From Gemmatimonadaceae bacterium (lineage in GTDB: Bacteria > Gemmatimonadota > Gemmatimonadetes > Gemmatimonadales > Gemmatimonadaceae), in the NCBI GenBank assembly GCA_037721215.1, contig JBBJNV010000010.1, forward strand, positions 62,001 through 126,000: a DNA stretch of 64,000 nt. The letters run 5' to 3'. Made by a program: the position numbers and the translations under genes. Of this stretch, positions 59,731 to 64,000 are shown in pieces. How positions within the stretch are numbered: position 1 is the stretch's first letter; every line of letters starts with the position of its first letter. The notes under the pieces were generated by a model. The model was not told the origin of the DNA. It did no database searches and saw nothing but the letters and a program-made list of their open reading frames with translations.

Positions 59731-60737
59731 CACAGCCTCATGCTGGCGGTTCTGGTGGGAACTTGCTTACGAACCCCAGCCCGGATACGAAGCCGGACCC
59801 ACACAATCATCGTCCCGGTGAATCACACAATCACGGCGCCGGAGCGAGCCGGCGGCGGCTTGCGACGGTGCTCGTTCTCGTCTCGTTCTACATGGTGGCC
59901 GAGGCTGTAGGAGGGTGGCTCACCAACTCCCTTGCGTTGATGGCCGACGCCGGTCACATGTTGTCCGACGCCGGTGCCCTGGCGCTGTCACTATTCGCAG
60001 TATGGATCGCCCAGAGACCAGCGACCTCGCGGCGAACGTACGGTTACCATCGCACAGAAATCCTTGCAGCACTGGTCAATGGCGCGACGCTTGTCGCCAT
60101 CTCACTGCTGATCTTCGTCCAGGCATATCACAGATTCAGCCGGCCGCCGGAAGTACAGGGCGGCCTGATGATCTGGATCGCCGTCGGCGGGCTGCTCGTA
60201 AACATGCTCGGCTTGTGGATCCTCAATTCGCAACGCCATGAAAGCCTAAACGTGCGGGGTGCGTGGCTCCACGTACTCACTGATGCAATCGGCAGCGTCG
60301 GAGCGATGATCGGCGGAACGCTCATCTGGATTTATGGCTGGAACTGGGTGGATCCGCTGATTTCTGTGCTGATTGGAATTCTCGTCATTTACTCATCGTG
60401 GGCGCTCCTCAGAGAGACTGTTGCCATTCTCATGGAGGAGGCGCCCGGCAACATCGACGTCGAAGTCGTGCGAGCGTCGATGTCCCGGGTAGGCGGGATA
60501 ACGGACGTTCATGATCTTCACGTATGGTCAATAACAAGCGGTATGGTCGCGCTCTCTGCGCACGTAAAAAGCGATGATGTCGAGCCAGCAGCGGTTCTGC
60601 TCGCCTTACGCAATGTGTTGAACGATGATTTCGGGATCGGGCACATCACCATTCAGATCGATCCGCCCGGACACGACGATTCGGGGTGCTTCGCTTGCCA
60701 CACAACCGCAGATGTGTACGCAACTCCACTAAAGTGA
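59727..60737 (+). CDS. czcD: CDF-family metal exporter (CzcD/ZitB-like)
   Basis: 336 residues from the ATG at 59727, overlapping the czcA stop. A His-rich N-terminus (PHNHRPGESHNHGAG) precedes six membrane helices with the zinc-site motifs ALMADAGHMLSDAGA (helix 2) and WLHVLTDAIGS (helix 5), then a cytoplasmic domain with VHDLHVWSI. The C-terminal HDDSGCFACHT adds a Cys/His cluster. It moves Zn2+/Cd2+/Co2+ from cytoplasm to periplasm, feeding the CzcCBA pump. Confidence 0.95.
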   Translation: MTQPHAGGSGGNLLTNPSPDTKPDPHNHRPGESHNHGAGASRRRLATVLVLVSFYMVAEAVGGWLTNSLALMADAGHMLSDAGALALSLFAVWIAQRPATSRRTYGYHRTEILAALVNGATLVAISLLIFVQAYHRFSRPPEVQGGLMIWIAVGGLLVNMLGLWILNSQRHESLNVRGAWLHVLTDAIGSVGAMIGGTLIWIYGWNWVDPLISVLIGILVIYSSWALLRETVAILMEEAPGNIDVEVVRASMSRVGGITDVHDLHVWSITSGMVALSAHVKSDDVEPAAVLLALRNVLNDDFGIGHITIQIDPPGHDDSGCFACHTTADVYATPLK

Positions 60738-60799
60738 GTTGGGATGGCAGGCACCGTTTCAGCGGAAGAGATACGAGCGCAATCTCTAAACCTCCTCGA

Positions 60800-61189
60800 C
60801 TACGCGGCGCGCGGCCAGTACATGATCACGGCGACGCCGGCGAGACAAAGCACGCCCCCTGCAATATCCGGCACGTCGGGCCGGTGGCCGTCAACCCACC
60901 ACCCCCATAATAGCGACAGCACCACAAAAACTCCGCCATACGCCGCATAGACACGACCGAAGTGCGCGGGCTGAAGGGTTGGGACGACACCGTACAGAAA
61001 CAGGAGCAGTCCGCCAATGACACCGACGAACACGGCGCGTCCTTCGCGGAGCCAGAGCCACACGAGGTAGCCGCCGCCAATCTCCATGAGTCCCGCCACA
61101 ACGAACAGCGCTATCGAGCGCAGGAGGATGGCCGCAGTCATTCCAGCGACGGCCGTTCCGCCGGAGGGGGTGAGTTGCGCCGGATCCAT
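60800..61189 (-). CDS. YnfA/UPF0060-family small membrane protein
   Basis: 129 residues from the ATG at 61189, which overlaps the merR stop (TGATG). Four membrane helices with the family motifs [51 protein letters not shown] and [23 protein letters not shown]0060 is related to small multidrug transporters and is often placed near metal-resistance genes; the substrate is not established. Cotranscribed with merR. Confidence 0.92.
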   Translation of the reverse strand: MDPAQLTPSGGTAVAGMTAAILLRSIALFVVAGLMEIGGGYLVWLWLREGRAVFVGVIGGLLLFLYGVVPTLQPAHFGRVYAAYGGVFVVLSLLWGWWVDGHRPDVPDIAGGVLCLAGVAVIMYWPRAA

Positions 61190-61644
61190 CACCGATTCCC
61201 CTTGGTAGCCACGTGCTGGCGATGGCGCGCCCTGGTGTTTGGCGCGCGCACCCGTGGAGGCGCAGCAATGGGCGAGCAGCCGCAATCCTCGAGACGCAGA
61301 CAGCTACAGGCGAGTGCGCGCTTAAGCACCCTCCTCATCCTCGATACACGTGCGACCTGTACGTCGATCTCTGCAAGCTTGCGGGTAGCCAGCGCCTCCC
61401 ACCGCGTCGCCGGCCTCGTGCCGGGCTCGAACCCGCGGATCAACTGCCGCGTTTCGGCCATCGTGAAGCCGGCTTCCCTCGCAAGCGCTATGAGAGCAAG
61501 CCACCTGAGCACGGTCTCATCGTAACGCCGCTTGCCACCTGCGCGAGCCGGACGCGGTAACAGACCCAGGCTTTCGTAGTAACGGATCGCTGACGCGGCG
61601 AACCCTGAACGGCTAGCCACCTCGCCGATGCTCATCATGTCCAT
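61189..61644 (-). CDS. MerR-family metal- or thiol-responsive regulator
   Basis: 151 residues. The winged helix starts [20 protein letters not shown] and [17 protein letters not shown], followed by the dimer helix. The C-terminal loop has Cys in [14 protein letters not shown], a metal-binding loop as in ZntR/CueR-type MerR proteins or SoxR-like iron-sulfur sensors. The last 25 residues are basic and unconserved. It should act on the 19-bp-spacer promoter at 61669-61699 that drives the divergent gene. Confidence 0.9.
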   Translation of the reverse strand: MDMMSIGEVASRSGFAASAIRYYESLGLLPRPARAGGKRRYDETVLRWLALIALAREAGFTMAETRQLIRGFEPGTRPATRWEALATRKLAEIDVQVARVSRMRRVLKRALACSCLRLEDCGCSPIAAPPRVRAPNTRARHRQHVATKGNR

Positions 61645-61668
61645 TGCGATTTCCCCTCCCGCTTGGGC

Positions 61669-61699
61669 TTGACCTCAAGTGTGCTTGAAGTTGTAATGT
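61669..61699 (+). promoter_or_regulatory. MerR-type promoter with 19-bp spacer
   Basis: -35 TTGACC (61669-61674) and -10 TAATGT (61694-61699) are separated by 19 bases, the over-long spacing typical of MerR-activated promoters. The spacer holds the dyad ACCTCAAG-TGTG-CTTGAAGT, close to SoxR/ZntR-type operator half-sites. It points to the gene at 61741. Confidence 0.85.
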
Positions 61700-61740
61700 C
61701 CGGACGAGAGTCGCAATAGTCGTACACTCACGGAGTCATC

Positions 61741-62091
61741 ATGCAGGCAGGTATGAAACAAACCAAGTCAGAGCCCTCGTCCTCGCAAGTCATCGCGTGC
61801 GTCCCGGGGGGCATTCCAGCCGATGAGAGAGACGCGCACTTCGCGCTTCTGTCCCGGCTATTGAAGGAAGACGTCCGCGAGCGGCTCGGCAGCCCGGACG
61901 GTTACGCATTTCGCTTTGACAGCGAAAACTTCGATGACATCGCCCGCTATGTGAGCAACGAACGAAAGTGCTGCCCGTTCCTCAACTTCGTGATCGAGGT
62001 CGCGTCCGATGGCGGGCCGCTCTGGCTTCGGCTAACTGGTCCCTCCGGCACGCGGGAGTTTCTTGACGCGGCGATGCCTGCCATTCGGTAA
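61741..62091 (+). CDS. Small CCPF-motif protein, MerR-controlled, unknown function
   Basis: 116 residues from the ATG at 61741 (GGAG six bases upstream). No signal peptide or membrane segment. A conserved-looking core reads NERKCCPFLNFVIEVASDGG and LWLRLTGPSGTREFL, with adjacent Cys residues. Similar small proteins recur beside MerR and metal genes, but I know of no assigned function. Its promoter is the MerR-type element just upstream, so it is probably induced by the MerR ligand. Confidence 0.8.
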   Translation: MQAGMKQTKSEPSSSQVIACVPGGIPADERDAHFALLSRLLKEDVRERLGSPDGYAFRFDSENFDDIARYVSNERKCCPFLNFVIEVASDGGPLWLRLTGPSGTREFLDAAMPAIR

Positions 62092-62109
62092 CAACCACGA
62101 AGCCGAAAG

Positions 62110-62138
62110 TTGCTACTACCACTATATAGTTATATACT
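62110..62138 (+). promoter_or_regulatory. Promoter of the sulfur-stress operon with palindromic spacer
   Basis: -35 TTGCTA (62110-62115), 17-base spacer, -10 TATACT (62133-62138). The spacer includes the perfect palindrome ACTATATAGT (62121-62130) and repeats AGTTATATACT, an AT-rich block unlike its surroundings. This could be a repressor site; no regulator is encoded in the operon in view. Confidence 0.65.
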
Positions 62139-62192
62139 ACAGTTGTTGTCACTCTCCGTCTCCCGACACACTGCGACCTCGGATCCCCGATC

Positions 62193-62786
62193 ATGACCAA
62201 AACGCACTCGCCCTCTGTAATTGCCCCTGACGCGCTGGCGGCACTCCTCCGGAAGCAACCTGGGGTTCGCCTCCTCGATGTGCGCACCCCCGGTGAATAC
62301 GCAACCGCTCACATCCGCGAAGCCATTAATGTCCCGCTCGACCGGCTGGACGAATACAGCCGCGAAATCAGCAAGTCGGGCAGCGATCCAATAGTTCTGG
62401 TGTGCCAGAGCGGCCAGCGTGCGCGGAAAGCCGATGGTGCTCTGCGCGGGGCGGGAATGGCGAACCTGATGATCCTGGACGGGGGCGTCGATGCGTGGGC
62501 GGCAACTGGGCAGCCAGTTATTAGGGGTGCCAGACGCATGTCCCTCGAGCGACAAGTGCGAATTGCGGCCGGTGCACTGGCTGCCACCGGCGGTTTCCTC
62601 GCGCTATTCGTAAATCCGCTCTTTGCCGCTGTTCCCGCATTGGTCGGCAGCGGGCTCGTCTTCGCTGGAATCACCGACACATGCATGATGGGAATGCTTA
62701 TCGCGAAGCTGCCCTATAATCGCACAGCTTCCTGCGACGTGCAGTCAATGGTACGCCAACTCTCATCGCCGATTAGGCGGCGATGA
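62193..62786 (+). CDS. Rhodanese-DUF2892 fusion (YgaP-like sulfurtransferase)
   Basis: 197 residues. The rhodanese domain (about 8-110) has LLDVRTPGEYATAHIREAIN and the active-site Cys in VLVCQSGQRARK. The C-terminal DUF2892 part (about 120-185) has two membrane helices (RIAAGALAATGGFLALFV and AAVPALVGSGLVFAG), giving a membrane-anchored sulfurtransferase. It would move sulfane sulfur between persulfides and acceptors such as sulfite. The stop overlaps the TauE/SafE gene. Confidence 0.92.
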   Translation: MTKTHSPSVIAPDALAALLRKQPGVRLLDVRTPGEYATAHIREAINVPLDRLDEYSREISKSGSDPIVLVCQSGQRARKADGALRGAGMANLMILDGGVDAWAATGQPVIRGARRMSLERQVRIAAGALAATGGFLALFVNPLFAAVPALVGSGLVFAGITDTCMMGMLIAKLPYNRTASCDVQSMVRQLSSPIRRR

Positions 62787-63559
62787 TTGTTCTGGGGTAC
62801 GCGCTTGCCGCAGTCGTCGGGCTCTCGCTCGGATTGATGGGGGCCGGCGGATCTATCCTCACAGTCCCCATATTTGTCTACTTGCTCGGCTTCGATCCGA
62901 AACTGGCGATCGCGATGAGCCTGCCAGTGGTCGGAGCAACCAGCCTCGTTGGCGCGGCGGGCCACTGGAAAGCAGGTAATGTCCATTTCCGAACAGCGGT
63001 GAGTTTCGGAGCGATCGCAATGATCGGATCATACATCGGGGCCCGGCTGTCAGTCCTTTTCGCGGGGGCGGTGCAGTTGACGCTTCTAGCTGTTGTGATG
63101 ATCATCGCCGCGGTCTTCATGTTCCGGGCAGCAGCTGGGCAGGAGGATACGTCTCCGGTGGCCACCGACACGCGGTCCGGCGCATCGCTGGCACTACTCG
63201 TCCCTGTTGCCATCGGCGTCGGCCTGTTGACGGGACTTGTCGGAACCGGAGGAGGATTTATGGTCGTACCGGCCCTGGTTCTTCTCGCTCGTGTTCCGAT
63301 TACGCAGGCGATTGGGACATCGCTCCTTGTTATCGCACTGAATTCGGTTGCCGGATTCGCCGGTTATTCCACGACTGTCAGCGTGCCGTGGACATTCCTG
63401 TTCGGCTTCACTGCCATCGCCATCGCTGGGATCCTTGCTGGCACATACCTGGTGCGATTCATAGCTCAGCGAACGCTCAAGCGGGGATTCGCGGTTCTCC
63501 TGATGCTGATGGGAGCCTTCATTCTTTACCAGAGCAGAGCGGCATTCGGGCTGCTGTAA
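62783..63559 (+). CDS. TauE/SafE-family (TSUP) sulfite/organosulfonate exporter
   Basis: 258 residues, about eight membrane helices in two repeats, each with the family motif: GLSLGLMGAGGSILTVPIFV and GLLTGLVGTGGGFMVVPALV. It likely exports sulfite, thiosulfate or a related anion produced by the neighbouring sulfur enzymes. The ATG overlaps the rhodanese stop (ATGA). Confidence 0.92.
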   Translation: MIVLGYALAAVVGLSLGLMGAGGSILTVPIFVYLLGFDPKLAIAMSLPVVGATSLVGAAGHWKAGNVHFRTAVSFGAIAMIGSYIGARLSVLFAGAVQLTLLAVVMIIAAVFMFRAAAGQEDTSPVATDTRSGASLALLVPVAIGVGLLTGLVGTGGGFMVVPALVLLARVPITQAIGTSLLVIALNSVAGFAGYSTTVSVPWTFLFGFTAIAIAGILAGTYLVRFIAQRTLKRGFAVLLMLMGAFILYQSRAAFGLL

Positions 63560-63574
63560 CCGGGGAAACGACCA

Positions 63575-64000
63575 ATGATCCTCAAACGCATTTATGATTC
63601 GAAGCTCGCGCAAGCGAGCTACCTGATCGGCTGTGCCGCCACCGGGGAGTGTCTGGTGGTCGACCCCAATCGGGACGCCGGACAATATCGCCGCGCCGCA
63701 GGCGATGACGGCCTTCGCGTTACGCATGTAGCCGAGACTCACATCCACGCCGATTTCGTTTCGGGAGCCCGCGAGCTCGCACATCAGACCGGCGCCGCGC
63801 TGCTACTTTCGGATGAGGGCGACGCAGATTGGAAGTATGCGTTCGCCGCGGACGCTGGCGCGCGATTGCTCCACGACGGCGACACCTTCATGGTGGGGAA
63901 TCTGAAAATCGATGTGATGCACACTCCCGGGCACACCCCGGAGCACATTGTCTTTCTCGTCACTGATACCCCCGCCTCCGACAATCCGATTGGAGTACTC
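63575..64000 (+). CDS. MBL-fold persulfide-dioxygenase-like protein, 3' end outside the window
   Basis: 142 codons are visible from the ATG at 63575 to the window end. The metallo-beta-lactamase motif reads [19 protein letters not shown] and a later metal His is in [21 protein letters not shown] is the form seen in ETHE1/Blh-type persulfide dioxygenases, often followed by a rhodanese domain. With the rhodanese and TSUP genes it would oxidise persulfides to sulfite. The gene is cut, not truncated by nature. Confidence 0.9.
   Translation, partial: MILKRIYDSKLAQASYLIGCAATGECLVVDPNRDAGQYRRAAGDDGLRVTHVAETHIHADFVSGARELAHQTGAALLLSDEGDADWKYAFAADAGARLLHDGDTFMVGNLKIDVMHTPGHTPEHIVFLVTDTPASDNPIGVL

Noticed and set aside
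60744-60950. Open frame beginning MAGTVSAEEIRAQSL, which looks like an antitoxin start
   Set aside because: It runs antisense through ynfA, has no partner toxin gene and loses any recognisable pattern after about 20 residues.
61420-61442. GGGCTCGAACCCG-like stretch resembling a tRNA T-arm
   Set aside because: It lies inside the merR coding frame, and no acceptor, D or anticodon arms can be folded around it.
1-64000. Mobile elements, prophage or CRISPR arrays
   Set aside because: No transposase, integrase, cas or phage gene and no regularly spaced repeats were seen, even at the edges of the folate block.

Overview
The window is 64 kb of high-GC bacterial chromosome, densely coding, with genes in short overlapping operons on both strands. 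Lipoprotein and Sec signal peptides, a TonB protein, a type II secretion operon, a C-terminal beta-barrel-like protein and an RND/outer-membrane-factor efflux pump show a diderm cell. Two-domain Ser/Thr kinases, many secreted hydrolases and an encapsulin-type ferritin suggest an environmental soil or sediment bacterium; Gemmatimonadota is my best guess, but it is inferred from gene content and style, not from a marker gene. I saw no rRNA, tRNA, CRISPR array, IS element or phage gene.

Left third (1-38.7 kb), ordinary chromosome. 1-3.3 kb is a type II secretion operon in the canonical order gspH-I-J-K-L-M on the minus strand, with a GAF-GGDEF-EAL cyclic-di-GMP protein just upstream. Then come an SDR/cupin pair, a secreted subtilase with a strong terminator, a lipoprotein/LysM pair, a GNAT/amidase pair, threonine synthase, an orphan encapsulated-ferritin-like gene coupled to an HD-domain gene, an acyl-ACP desaturase, an isochorismatase-PRC fusion, DinB/thioredoxin/ElaA genes, an M28 peptidase, a protein with two kinase domains divergent from a large AAA-LuxR regulator, an amidohydrolase, a TonB, a lipase, an outer-membrane protein, cystathionine beta-lyase, a three-gene two-component block, a methyltransferase and a CrcB fluoride channel.

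Right third (38.8-64 kb), a metal and sulfur stress region. (a) 38.9-40.7: arsR, a calcineurin-like phosphoesterase and an aquaporin in one overlapping operon with a palindrome over the arsR start. (b) 46.6 back to 40.8: a copper operon from a CsoR-type promoter: HMA chaperone, CsoR, CopA, cupredoxin, NTF2-like protein, HupE/UreJ and a membrane anchor protein; a DUF305 lipoprotein is divergent. (c) 47.4-48.2: two small membrane proteins. (d) 48.2-50.5: a broken TPR-type gene remnant followed by folB and a folK-folP fusion, which interrupts the metal genes and overlaps the end of a P-type ATPase. (e) 50.5-60.7: Zn/Cd/Pb ATPase, SmtB/CadC-type repressor, a small His/Cys-rich protein, a CzcCBA pump and a CDF exporter. 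(f) 60.8-62.1: YnfA and a MerR regulator facing a small CCPF-motif protein across a classic 19-bp-spacer MerR promoter. (g) 62.1-64: rhodanese-DUF2892, TauE/SafE and a persulfide-dioxygenase-like MBL protein cut by the window end.

Together (a)-(g) look like an accreted island for arsenic, copper, zinc/cadmium and reactive-sulfur stress, each with its own local sensor. The most unusual parts are the arsR-phosphoesterase-aquaporin operon, the shell-less encapsulated ferritin with an HD partner, the extended CsoR operon that runs into HupE and the anchor protein, and the inserted folate block.
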